DNA of 64,000 nucleotides from Siniperca chuatsi. Its lineage: Eukaryota > Chordata > Actinopteri > Centrarchiformes > Sinipercidae. Shown here in pieces: positions 30,761 through 43,353 of this stretch. Position 1 is the stretch's first letter; each line of letters opens with the position of its first letter. The notes beneath the pieces were generated by a model. It worked only from the letters and a program-made list of their open reading frames with translations. It was not told where the DNA came from and did not search any database. The DNA lies in contig NC_058047.1 in NCBI RefSeq assembly GCF_020085105.1, positions 19,092,001-19,156,000 on the forward strand. The letters are read 5' to 3'. The translations under genes and the position numbers were made by a program.

Positions 30761-31202
30761 TTTAAATAGGGGCCATCTCACTCTCACCCCAGTTGTACTG
30801 TCTCTTGGCCGCTCGCTTGCACACAGTGCTCTCTCTCTCTCTCTCTCTCGCTCTCTGGCTCAGCCTCTTTCCCTCCTTCCCTCCCTCTCCTTCTGTGAGC
30901 TAGTTATTCATCTGCTGTGTGAGTCAGGGAGGGTGGGGATTTGGAAGACTGCTGTACCAGTCACACTTTGTCAGTTTACTTTCTCATTCCCTTACCCCAT
31001 CTCTCTCTGTGTGTGTTTCTCTCCCTGCTCTGCTGTTTTCTCTTTTTGCTGCTGCCCCAGCCTGCCTGCCTGCCTGCCCGCCTGCCTGCCTGCCTGCCTG
31101 CCTTCCCGCCCTTATAGTTTACAGAGAGGCTTTGCCGTGCTGTGAAAGAGGAATCCACATTGTCTTTTGATGATTTAAGGGGAAAATTCTAGTCTTGACA
31201 AG
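30761..31202 (+). promoter_or_regulatory. elovl1 proximal promoter and non-coding exon 1
   Basis: A TATA-like TTTAAATAGG at 30761-30770 is followed by a (CT)n tract near 30831-30850, pyrimidine-rich sequence, a (CCTG)n/TGCC tetranucleotide run, and a near-perfect donor GACAAG|GTAAGT ending the exon at 31202. The next acceptor in the same direction with a good tract is at 35913, just before the elovl1 start codon. The transcription start is probably 30790-30830, inferred. Confidence 0.5.
31057..31102 (+). repeat. (CCTG)n tetranucleotide repeat in elovl1 exon 1
   Basis: About eleven imperfect CCTG/CCCG units within the predicted 5' UTR exon. It is likely length-variable. Confidence 0.85.
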
Positions 31203-34200
31203 GTAAGTAGCTCAATGTTACGTAGAAGGTGAACTAACTTGAGTGTGGAGTCTGCCCACATGTCGAGCAGCTCAGGGGTTTTGGGTTTTGTTGTTTGTTT
31301 TTTTAGCTTCTTTCCACCGGAAAGGTTTCCGTTCTTTTGGTGTTTGAGGATCTCTCTGTTCTGTTTAAAATAACGGATACTTTACTGTGTGTTTGACTAA
31401 TGGGTTCCTGGCTCCTCTGAGGTTTTTTTTTTTTTTTTGCTTTGTTTTTTCATTTCAGCTCCAGTTTGTTCATCATTAACTCCTACCTCGTGAGCTTCAG
31501 ATCCCGTTTTCCATCTCCATGATTCATTGACATGGCTCTCACAGGAAATGTTCCCCCTCCCTTTCCACTGTGCTATATTTCTTTGGTAGATATAAACCAG
31601 CCCCCCTTCTTGTCAAGGTTCCTAATATTGTAAATTGAGTGGTTGTGGTGGGACATAGACAAAGGGTAACTGTTTTTTTTACAACTATTAGTTTGGTCAC
31701 AAGAATGGAGTGATGTAGCTAAAGGCAATCATGAACATTTCTCTTGAGAGGGGACAGACGTCTTTGTTTAAGGGGAGACTGGAGCTTTAGTGGGCATGTG
31801 TCTACAGCTAAATTGCTTCACTCTGTCATGGGAATAATACAGGAGACGCTTTTTGGACCCCTCACACAGTTATGAGGAAGTTCCTGTCCTCTTGTGGAAT
31901 TACTACTAGTACTGCTGATGAACAACAATGACCATTGAACAATTGAGTTCAGCTGAGATCAGTTTATACTCCTGGTCCAAATTCTGCGGTAACATATAAG
32001 CCTTTAATTAGTGGAGATTAGAAGCAGTTAGGTGGTGTCACTATGGTTGAGTTCATTGATAACTAGATGCAACAAATGGTACAGAAATCTCAGAGCAGGC
32101 ACAGTAACTGCTGTTAGTAGTTCTTGTAAAATGGTCTTTGCCAGTTCATGGTACATTTTGTGGTTTCACTAAGCTGGAATGGAAGGGGCTTCATTTTCAT
32201 GTTTCCTTAAACTTCTGTCTTCATCAGGGACTTAGGATACAGAAATATGTTTCCTTTTTCTTCTTAGTGTTGTCATGATCATAAGACTAAACCCCTGACT
32301 CGCACAATCACTTTCATTATTGGTCAGTATTCCCTAAATAAACATTCATGTGTGACTCGCACATGTTGCATGTTCATACAGTAGTTTGAACATGAAAACT
32401 GGGAGATTTAGATCACTTGTATTCAAAAAGCAAATCCTACATATTTTAATGTAGGATTTCTGAATAATCACCTTGTGCACTGTTACAGTGTCTACAGCAT
32501 AATTTGATTGAACTCAGAAAAGTTGGCACACAAACTAAATCTTTTTTCTCATGTATACAAACCTACACTAAACTATTGCAATTTAATGCATTACCATAAC
32601 ATAACTGAGAATTTTGGCTTTAAGAACTCCATTAAGTTTCTACTGGAAACAAATTATGAACCCAAATTTAAGCCATGTGACGTGTTCAAACTGCCACAAC
32701 ACAATTTAAGGTCACTGTATTATATATATACAATAACCTAGACATTACCACTAACCTGACCAGATGATCATCTGATCAATTTAACTGTTCAGCATTTTTC
32801 CTCAGAACAAGACACAAGACAGACTCTGCACCACAGACATGATACTCTTGTTGAAATGTGAGGCACCCAACCAAATGCCTCATTGTCGATTCAAAAACAA
32901 CCACAGCTTTTTGTGTAAGAGTTTTCTGAAATGTCATATATCTGATCTGTTGTACAACATCATTTGCACTTTTGGTAATAACACTGAGGCCTGCAAGAAG
33001 ACAAAGCTCCAGTTAAAGTTTTCACCGTGTCAACGGAAGGAAGTTAGTCTGTACTGTCAAGTGCAGCTGTCCAAAATTGGTCTGGAATGCTGGACTCAAT
33101 CACCTGGAAGCTTAACAAGAAGATCGACCATAGAGATACTGTGGTGTTGACATTGCCTTGTGGTTAACAATTGAAAAACCCTGTGAACAAAATGCAGGGG
33201 GTATCTACAAAAGGAAGAGGAATGTCCAGTTAGATATAATCTGTTTCCATCGTAGACCTGTTCAGAATCAGTTTCAATCAGACACAATGAATGCACAAAA
33301 TATTAAGGGCATGTTTTCATGAGATTCAAAGTAAATTTAGGAAAAAATGATACCTTTTCTTCCTTAATATAAAATGGAAGGGGGTCAAGGGTTATTGTGT
33401 TTTTATCCAATTGATTTGGATTGTGCAAAAAGGGCTACAACTCAGTATCAGTGTGTCATTTTATGTTTTGCAAGAGCAATTTAGTTTCTAATGAAGAAGA
33501 TAATGTGTGTTACATACATTGACTTGAACTATTCAGTACATGAATTGCAGACTGAAATACCACTGAAAACAAGTATCCCATATCTTATTTCTTTACTAAT
33601 TTAATTTCCTGTTTGACATCCTGTGATAACAGACAGCGTTTTAAAAACTGATGCCAAAGCAAGTTGACATCCTTAAACTTAGATCCAGCTCATTGTTGGC
33701 AAAATGCTTAGCTGTAGTTGACACTTTAAATTTCTTTACACTGTGTCCCTTGCAGTTTTCCTGAGCAGCACCCGCATGAGCTCTGCTCCCCACCCTTCTT
33801 TCCACAGCATGAAATTATTAGCTTTTAATTATATTGGCTTAAGGAGGGCTGTTCTTGAGTCCTTAGGGAGTGAAAACTCAGAGCATTGTAGATTGTACAT
33901 CGAACAATAGCCCCCTCTGGGTCCAGTGTGGTGAGAGGAGACCGCACCCTGCATGTCCTCTACTTTGTGAATACGCTTTACAGTTTACACTTGATATGGT
34001 AAGCCTTTGTCAACAGAAAAATACGCAGGTCTGAAAACCATAGCAACATTCCTGTTTGCATGCTGCATGTCATGGCACTTTCCATTGGCAAAATACTCAC
34101 CATATCTGTAGTTGAACTGTTGGATTCAGTTTGCAGTGGCAGCTTTCCAACAAATGTGGTTGCCACATAACAAGAAGGAGCACTTGATATTGGTTTAAGG

Positions 34201-35913
34201 AATGCTGATATCAAGGTCAGGGTTCTGCACTTTGTGTGTTAAGTTCAGTGATCCAGAGCTTCGCCTTTTTGGCTCCCAGTGTTTTTCTTTTTTCTTGTTT
34301 TGTTTTTTTCTCCCCCACTTGGGTTCATTTTGAGGAGAGCAGTTTGGATATTGTGTCTCACCTTCTGGCATAACTCCTGCAAACAAACAGCCAGTAGATT
34401 GTCGCCTTACTGTGGGATGAGGGGCACCCTCCCAGTTCACTGTAGCGCCTCCTCTCTGGTATCAGGCCACGTCTGATGAGTCGTCAGCCAGGGCAAAGCA
34501 TCCTGGGAGTTTTGTTGGGAGTGTTTGTTTGGTGAGTGATGAGCTCCTCTGTCACAGTAATTGCATTTCTGTCCCACTGAATCAGGAAACGTGCAGGGTC
34601 TCCAGCGTCCTACAAAACAGTTTTCCAGGCATTGAAAACTCATGGAAAATGAGAGAAAAAGTAAAAAGTCCTGGAAAATTACTTCAGCATCCTCATATTT
34701 TCCTTTAGCTGAGAATGAACTACTAAGCTGTCTATCAGAGCTCCCCAAAACGGATAACATTGCCATCAGAAAGGGCTTATGTTCAGGATCATATTAACGT
34801 CCAATGGTAGTTTATGGACGAGGGTATTTTGAATACGCTGCTCTGGTTATGTTGTGGAAACGCTGTGAACACACCCCCAAGTCACATCACATGGCAGCAC
34901 ATGCAGGCTGGATGACATTACAACTTAAGTAGCTAAACTCCGAATAATGTGAGTTATATTATCCCTCAAATGTAAATATTAGTAACTGCTGGCTGGTAAC
35001 TAGGGTCGTGTTTATAGATACACGTTGCTTTTCTCCCAACTTGTTTTAAATGGTTGAATAATGTTACATTGGTTAGCATGTTTGGTTCAGTTGCTAAAGT
35101 TGACGTGTTTGCTAGCTTATTTTATTTATTTATTTTACCTGCAAAGGTTTAAGGTTTGTGATTGAACTCTGGCTGGGAGCAGTGGTTTCAAATGTTTTGA
35201 ATTGTTGAGAGAGTTGGATAATAATGAACGGGAAGCCGGGGTCAAAACAATGAATGGGATGTATGAGAGTCAAACATCGGCTAAATACTGGCTAACGGTA
35301 CTTCTTTACTTTGCTAGCATTGTCTCTTCAAACGCAATGCTGCATCGTTAAGGTAAAATGGACCATAACATGATTCATGAAATGTGTAACCTTTGTAGCG
35401 GTGGCTCACAGTGGGTGTGATTAGCCTCGTTAATGACTCCACTTAACATTACTAGTAAAGGAGCTAAATGATGGTGTGATAAACTGATAAGAGTCAGTTA
35501 ATAATCCTAGCAAACTCGACTCACTTTCAATCGTACATTTAGATATGTATATTAAAGTTCAATGGTTGATACAATTCATAAGGAACAAGAAGGGATTCAG
35601 GTTATAAATTAATAATAATAATAAAGAGTGGGGACCCTGGCAGTCTGATCTGCTGGCCACTGAAGCAGTTTGGGTTAAGGGCCTTGAGAGGTGAGGGGCA
35701 AGCGCTGCTTTTCATTTTCCCAGGATTAAGAAGACCTGACTGAGATGAGCATCTTTTTCTTTTGACATGTAAAACTGTCCATAATATTGTTTTCTTGAAT
35801 TGAGTGACATTTCACTCTTTGAGTTACTGTCATGGGAGTGGTGGAAGATTGCTGCTGTATTTGGCTTTGACAAGATAAAACAATGCGCTTGTTGGGATTT
35901 ATTTTTTTTGCAG
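31203..35913 (+). other. elovl1 intron 1
   Basis: A large first intron between the predicted non-coding exon and the exon carrying the start codon. A fragment around 34607-34680 (caggcattgaaaactcatgg) looks like a short repetitive element. Nothing else is recognised. Confidence 0.4.
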
Positions 35914-35937
35914 ATAATTGTTTCCCAACAATACAAG

Positions 35938-37919
35938 ATGGCAAACATGCTTCTAGGGATTCAGGAGATTGGCTCACATGCCATGGATATCTATGACTAC
36001 CTCTTGGCGGGACTTGGTAGGTGATTTACCTGACTAAATACAAAAAGATCACCCAATATATTTTGTTGTTTGTTTAATCTAGTTTTGTCCTTTTTTCCCC
36101 TCTAGATCCACGGCTGAAGGAGTATCCACTGATGCAGAGTCCTATTCCCATGTCCGCTATATTGCTGTGCTACCTGTTCTTTGTACTGTACCTTGGACCT
36201 TGCATAATGGCCAATCGCAAGCCCTTCCAGCTAAAGGAAGCCATGATAGTCTACAACTTCATGCTTGTGGCACTGTCAATATTTATTGTCTACGAAGTAA
36301 GACACTGTTATTTAATGTCTCCAGTGGACATGGCTTAATTTGTGCGATTTCTGTCAAGATCACTTATTTGTAATTAGATCAATGCAGTGTTCAGTCCCCA
36401 AGTAAATAAACTGTCCTTGTTGTTTAGTTCTTGATGTCAGGGTGGGCTACATCGTATACCTGGCGATGTGACCCAGTTGATACGTCTGACAGTCCTGAAG
36501 CACTACGAGTAAGTCCCCTCTAACTACTCAGTCATATACAATTCTTAAATAAAGTGAAGTAAAATTATTATTATTATGATGGCTGTGCACTTGTTGGCAA
36601 CTTACAGTTTCCTGTCAACTCAAGTCTTTATTCTCCTCACCAGATGGTCCGAGTTGCCTGGCTATTCTGGTTCTCCAAGATTATTGAGCTCATCGACACA
36701 GTAAGTTCAGTCCATTTCACCTGACGGCCTTAATTTTGGTCACCATAACTTGGCTTTAACTAATCAATATCTTCTTTCGGTCAGATTTTCTTCGTGTTAA
36801 GGAAAAAGCACGGCCAGATCACCTTCCTACACATCTTCCACCACTCCTTCATGCCCTGGACATGGTGGTGGGGAATTGTCCATGCTCCTGGTGAGTACAC
36901 ATTAACTAAATCTTGACTTGTCAAAGAGTTTGAAAATGATTAATAGAATAACAATAGCATAGCGTGGTAACTTCATCCTGCAAACCAATCTTGACCTGTA
37001 AAGTCAGCAACAATGTCCTCCATTTGGTTTCTGCTTATGTCTTGGTAAAGAGTCCTTCAAGTAACCTTGTGCAGGCTACCTGTGAAGTATTGAATTTTTT
37101 TCTTGCAAAGTCAGAGGTTCTTTGGTTACACTGGTCTGAGTCAGCCTAATGTTGTTTATGATTATTACCCCAGGTGGAATGGGATCTTTCCATGCCATGG
37201 TGAATTCTTCTGTCCACGTCATCATGTATTTCTACTACGGCCTTGCTGCTGCTGGGCCACGCTTCCAGAAGTTTTTGTGGTGGAAGAAGTACATGACTGC
37301 CATTCAGCTGGTACGTACACCCTATACTTTTTCTGTCTTGTTTGTTTCATCGTTAATGAGAATTCTGCTACTTGAAGGCTTCAGGGATCATCTCTAGGAC
37401 AGCATGATATAGTTTGAATGTGTTTATTTTGAGCCACGCTCAGTGCTTTAAACTACTCTGCTCCCGTCTGCATGCTTTTTTTTAATGGCAAGTTAATGTT
37501 TCTGCTCCAAAGGCACCACGACAAATTCTTCGATATTTATTTATTTATTGTAAGTGCTTGGCTGACCCCTGATTTCTTCCCAACAGATCCAGTTTGTCCT
37601 GGTATCTCTCCACGCTACCCAGTATTACTTCATGGAGAGCTGCAACTACCAGTTCCCCATGATCCTCCACCTCATCTGGATGTATGGAACCTTCTTCTTC
37701 GTGCTCTTCTCCAACTTCTGGGTCCAGGCTTACGTGAAGGGTAAGCGGTTGCCGAAACAGGACATTAAGCCGTGTCAGAACGGCACAGCTGTCTACACCA
37801 ATGGCAAACACCACGAGAACGGCAACAGCATGAAGCACGGAGCCACCAACGGCACCAGCAACGGCTCTGCTCGCCACGAGAACGGCACCTCTCACATGGG
37901 CAAGATGAAGAAGGCCTAG
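35938..37919 (+). CDS. elovl1: Very long chain fatty acid elongase 1, complete, seven coding exons
   Basis: Coding exons are 35938-36016, 36106-36296, 36428-36508, 36644-36700, 36785-36890, 37174-37310 and 37587-37919, totalling 984 nt (327 aa). ELO-family signatures in order are the KIIELIDT motif, the HIFHH histidine box (HXXHH), HVIMYFYYG, and [15 protein letters not shown] hydrophobic multi-span pattern runs through [13 protein letters not shown] and [17 protein letters not shown]. The C-terminus ends KMKKA, fitting a KXKXX ER-retrieval signal. By family knowledge it is the ER condensing enzyme that elongates C20-C26 saturated and monounsaturated acyl-CoAs for sphingolipids. It is closest to human ELOVL1 ([17 protein letters not shown]). 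Oddity: the tail is about 45 residues longer than in human and rich in NG, HENG and NGT. The paralogue letter (a or b) cannot be assigned from sequence alone. The upstream exon boundary is at 35914, in the 5' UTR. Confidence 0.94.
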
Positions 37920-38403
37920 GATCTCTGGAAGGAAACACCCAAGAAGTATGACCAAGAACTACAACGGATTCCAAAGATAATTTTGGCTGTGTTTCTTTTC
38001 CTGTTTTTAGTTTTATATACAAAACATGGAGAAATGACGTGGTCAATGATTTCCACAGTTGGGGTTCCACATTTCTTTGGTTTGTTCGTTGGTTTCTTTG
38101 AGTTGGAGAACCATTTATGGAACACAATGTATGAAGAGAAGATGTTTTGACCTAAATGTTATCTTCACTGATGTTCAAACAACCTCCTAGTTCAGTATCA
38201 CACCACCCCACTTGCCTTTACTTCTTATCTTCCCCCCATGCCCTGACCCCCTGTGGACAGATGACTGTACAGTTTCTATCAAACTTGAAAATACTTTTTG
38301 TAAATAGTTTTACAACACCAAAAAAAAAAAAAAAAACTAATTGTATTGGTATGCTTTAGACTTTCAAATTTTTGTTACATTATGTATTTAAAATTAAAAT
38401 GCC

Positions 38404-38409
38404 AATAAA
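38404..38409 (+). terminator. elovl1 poly(A) signal
   Basis: AATAAA in the context CCAATAAATTC, 485 bases past the stop codon and followed by T-rich sequence. Confidence 0.65.
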
Positions 38410-38998
38410 TTCAATTTTAAATTATCTTATAAATTTTGTGTGTCAGTATTTTCACTCACAGAGTAAGCGCTTGCTGCATGTCTTACTTGCTGAAATGGGT
38501 TTCAGTTATAGTTTTCAGGTCTTTGGGGCTGACATTGTGCTGTACAGCAACAAAGAGGGAAAGTATTTGCAATCCTTGTTTGTGCCTCTTGTCTTGGCCA
38601 TCCCAAGTATGCGGAGCAAGTAGGAGGTAAACAAAAGCCCCATTCTGCTTTGTTTAAAAAGATTCATGGTAAGAGGCAGAGAGAAAGCATCCTGCAGAGC
38701 GGATCTACACCCACACGACTCAACCATCAGCTGATTCATCAGGGTCAGAAATGGGGTCATATTTTCATTAGTGCTCAGTGAAAAGGTGTTCTTTACATCC
38801 ATTCAGTCTGCAAATGTGTGCAAGCTAAATAAACCACTGATCCCAGTACATAAAATGGTGACGACTCCTTTGGTGAAATTACAGATTTATTATTACTGAC
38901 ATATGTCACAACTGTAAATTAACCCTCCTTTAAAGTTGCTTTATGAAACTGATCTTGTGGGCAGGAAATGATTGTATCTGAAATGAGTTTTAAGCAGT

Positions 38999-39816
38999 GG
39001 CATAAGTATTTATATCCATAAGTAAAAGTACCATACCATAGTCTAATCTCTAAAGTATTATCAGCTAAATGTACTTAGAGTATCGAAAGTAAGAAGTTTC
39101 ATCATGCAGCAGAATGCCCCCTGTCAGTGTTTATTATTGATAATGTGTAAGTTTGATCTATAGCAGCAGTTCCCAACCAGGGGGTTCAAGAATGTTATGT
39201 AATTGTTTTTTTTTTGACTTTTCTATAATCATTGCTAATGTCTTGTGAAATACTGGATAGTTTTATGCATTCAGGTTTCTAAAAAAATCATTTAAATTAA
39301 ACATTCTGAGAAGAAGAAATCTCTAGTACTGCAGGGTTAATACATACCATACTAAACCTATGACAAGGGGTCGCAAGTAGACATTGCTTTGTTTTAGTGG
39401 GACAAGTCAAAAAGGTTGGGAACCACTGATGTACAACAATGCATCAAATTTTATAACAAATCATACACTCCCTGACTATTCGGTACACAGTCTAATTCAA
39501 TCCAATACAACAGCTCAACCATAAACTCTACCTTTACAAAGACAATGTTTAGCTTTGATTGACACTGTCAGAGAGGTATTCATTTAACTACGTTTATTTT
39601 TGAGGTTGTAGTTTGCAGTGGTGTTGTAATCGACTGCATTATAGAGTGTATATTTTGTGTGTAAAATCTTAATTTGCAAAGTAGCAAGTAATTATAGTTG
39701 TTGAACAAACCAGTACAATATTTCTCTCTGAAATGTAATGAAGTATAAGTACAAACCAGCATAAAATGACGATACTCAAGTAAAGTACAAGTACTCAAAA
39801 TTGTACTTGAGTAAAT
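38999..39816. mobile_element. Teleost interspersed repeat interrupted by a hAT MITE
   Basis: The outer element starts with ataagtatttatatccataag and a 'gtaaaagtaccata' block and ends with ctcaagtaaagtacaagtac and cttgagtaaatg. These are hallmark blocks of a high-copy percomorph repeat built of 'aagtaaaagta' motifs. Its middle is split by the hAT MITE at 39164-39428. It lies between the convergent 3' ends of elovl1 and zfyve9, so it may be part of the zfyve9 3' UTR. Confidence 0.55.
39164..39428. mobile_element. hAT-type MITE nested in an older repeat
   Basis: The left end CAGCAGTTCCCAACC and the right end GGTTGGGAACCACTG form clear TIRs. Flanking octamers atctatag and atgtacaa agree at 5 of 8 positions, as for an aged hAT duplication. 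It is 265 bp and non-coding. Confidence 0.75.
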
Positions 39817-40410
39817 GAGTGTTAAGCAGAGGGTCCTGGATGAACAGGCAGTAACTCAGTCATTGTTGCAAGTTTAATTCCGGGCTGACATTACATTTCA
39901 TGAGCAATCAATTATAATACATCCAGTATGAAAACATTCTTTAGGCATTCATTCAGTGTGCATCAAATTGTTACAGACCTACTACATACAGTACTTCAAG
40001 TCATTCTCTTTTCCTCTTTGCTTTAAGGTCGTGGGGCTGAATCCAGCTCCCACTTTAAAAGTATTCTCCATTTGGGAATTTGTATTGAACAATGTGACAT
40101 GGATGATATCAAGCTATGAAGTTGCTACTACTGTACAGTGCAGTACTGCACCCTGATCTGATGGTCCATCCTAGGTTTCATGCGTACCCAAATTGTCTGC
40201 TGCAGGGCAGGGTGAGATCAGAAAACCACTAAGAGTCAGACCACTTCTCTCTACTTGTGAGTGGATGAGATGGATGCAGACCTTGGATGTGGTCTGGTTC
40301 GCCCTTTGAATGCTTTTATCACCCTGAAAGTGATGGCAGCACTGATGAGAAGTGCCGGAGACAGAGCTGTGGTCAGGGTTATAAAGATGAAACAGTGGGG
40401 TGTGTGCGTT

Positions 40411-43313
40411 CTAAGTGATGTTCTCCAGGATGTAAAAGATAAGCTCCATCACAATAGGCTCGTCGCCCCTCTTGCGCCCCCTGCTGTGAATGACCGGGAT
40501 CAGCGTGCTATCCAGGGCGTTGAGGTACTGAGCTGGGAGGGGCTGCCCATTGCTCCCAGCCACAAATCCCACCTGAAATTACAAAACAAACCACTAATTA
40601 GTTTAAATATTGTCACTCCCAAGATATTGTGATATAAACTTTACAACTATGCATTATGTGAGTCACATGTTACATGTTCTCCCCACCAAAGTTAGACCAA
40701 CATGACTTACAATGAAAAGATCCCTGACTATTTTCCATTTTGGCATTGTGGAAGAGCATCTGAAACTTTTAGGAATCGTTTGGGCACCAAAACCCTCAAC
40801 TGAATCCCATGCTGATGAAATTCTCAAAGTGTTAGCAGAGTGCGACCTATTCTATAATATAGTCTAAATACTTTACTGCTAAATAAAGAATGGATAAAAG
40901 ATGTTAAAAAATGTTAAAAAGGAATTAATTTTAGATTTATTAAAATCTATTTTGCCCTACAAAGGCAGAGAGCAGTAACCACAGAAGAAGTGAAGTTAAG
41001 AAAAAGGTTTAAAGTTTTCAGGCTGGCCAGCAAACTGTGCAATAGATGGTTGTGATAGCTTCATTTTCTGCTTTTACAAGCTGATAATTGTACCTAAATA
41101 GTAATTTCCATAGACCTATATTATACCTAAAAAATGCAGACACTACACTCCTGCCTTTAGATAGCCTTCACACAATGCAATGGAAAAATGCAGTGTCTCT
41201 CAAGGAAACTTGAAATTCCCATGCCAAGATCTTGTTAGCTTTTATAGCGGAGCAATAGAAAGCATCCTGACTGGAAACATTATAAACTAGCATGGGATAT
41301 GTGCGGCCCAGGACCGGAGGGCTGCAGCGGGTGATTAAAACCGTCCAGAACATCATTGGTACTTGACTACAGAGCATCCATGATATCCGAGAGGTGTGGT
41401 GTCTGCGCAGAGCCCAAAGGATACTAAAAGACTACCCACCCAGCCACAGCCTGGTCACCCTGGTGCTGTACTGCCCTCACTCCCACTACTACCTCAAGTT
41501 TTTGTACTATAAATTGCAAATTACACTGATATTGCACATACTGTATATGTTTTTTATGTGTGTATGTATGTATGTATGTGTGTATATATGGATATATATA
41601 TGTATACACGTGACTATATCTTCCTTGTAAATTCAATTGAGTTTTCCTTTTTATTTCTTCCTTTAGTGCTACTGTTATAGATTTTGTTTATTGTTTTATT
41701 CTATTCTAATTTAAAATATTTAAATATTTGATTACACTTTTTCTAGCGTGGAGGGGGCTACAGCTGCATTTCATTGTGCAATCCTGTATTGTATAATGAC
41801 AATAAAGCTGAGCCTTGAACCTTGAATCTACAAACAAAATGTGTTCATCTGGCTGTCCTGTCAATTTCAACTAGTTTGATTAAGAATATAAACTTAATTT
41901 TGATTATTTAGTCCATAGTTCATACGGATTAACTGTATCTCTGTTTTGCTATGTGTCTGTCCGTCCGTCAACTAATCATTTTCATGTTGAAATCAATTTT
42001 AATAAATTAATTTACCATTTTATACATTTAAATATGTAATATGGTAGCTGAACCTCACCAAATCACATCCAGAGTGCAGTTAATGTGGCTTGGCTTGGTT
42101 TGATGCTCTTTTTTCTAATTACTACAAATGTTTCATACTGTTTTTACAGACATTTCTATAGCATAACAATTTGTATATGGCAGAACAGATGTCAAAAAGT
42201 GACATTTCTGTTTTGACCCAATTCTGAACAAGCATGTAGTTACTGCTGCATTTTTGCTTTGTAGGGCAGTATTCATGATGCAACCCTCTTACAGGAGGCA
42301 GATGCATGACATCTTACAAGGCCTGTTCCAGCCTGGTGTATCAGTAACAATATGTTGTTGTGACTCACTGATACCAAACATCCTTTCTGACCTCTTGAGA
42401 GTCAAAAGCAACTCGCAGCCCCAGTTTGGCCATCCCATCTTCTTTCAACAGTTTGAGGTGTGGACACAGTGCCAAGCAAAACGTGCGGGCGATCCGCTCC
42501 GTTAACCGGTTGTGTTCAGCAGAGTCATTCGCTCCTCCTTTGGGATGTTCCCCCCTCTGCAGGAAGAACACCTACACAAAACATACACATACATATAAAG
42601 AGAGGAGACTGTTTCAGATGGACTTATGTTGATATTTTAAGCAGATCATCATATGTACTTCTGTCCAGCGGATGATCTTCCCGTTTTCTTTGTATTCTGA
42701 CTTCTGGAACATCTTCATACTGCTGATGGACTCCATGGATTTCCCATCGATGGGGCTTATAACTCTGGGGAACACAAACACACATTACGCATACCAGTAA
42801 TTTACAACATAGACTAGAAATTAAAATGCAGTTGGTATAGTGTTTGGATGGTTGGTTGAAAGCCTACATATTCTTCTGTGGAATAGAACTGCACACCACT
42901 GCGTTGGACGGACTTATGATCACTCCCTATACATTTTGCAGTTGTCTATCTACTAATGATAGGTTAATGAAAATGTTTTCATTAACCTGTTTTCAAAATT
43001 TTTAAATATGAGTGTTACAGTATATTGTTCTCTTCGAGCACAAAAGCTTCATTCTGAGGCTGCCACGTGAACTTCAAACATGTGGACACACTCACCCCTT
43101 ATTCACAGTGCATTTCTCCTCCACCCACTGTACACAAACAAGCTCCTGGCTGTCTGACTGGTCAAGCCGTCCACAGGTGACGGTGTAGTCTTTCATCTCC
43201 CGTAGCGCCCGGCGAAGCTCCGCCATGGTTTCCACGGTGATCTGCACCATTAGCCCATCTGAGGAGAGGGGACAGCGATACAGGAGAAACACAGACACCA
43301 ACAGGGAGACACA

Positions 43314-43353
<40 letters not shown>

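Noticed and set aside
37545-37955. 136-codon minus-strand open frame
   Set aside because: Antisense shadow of the last elovl1 exon.
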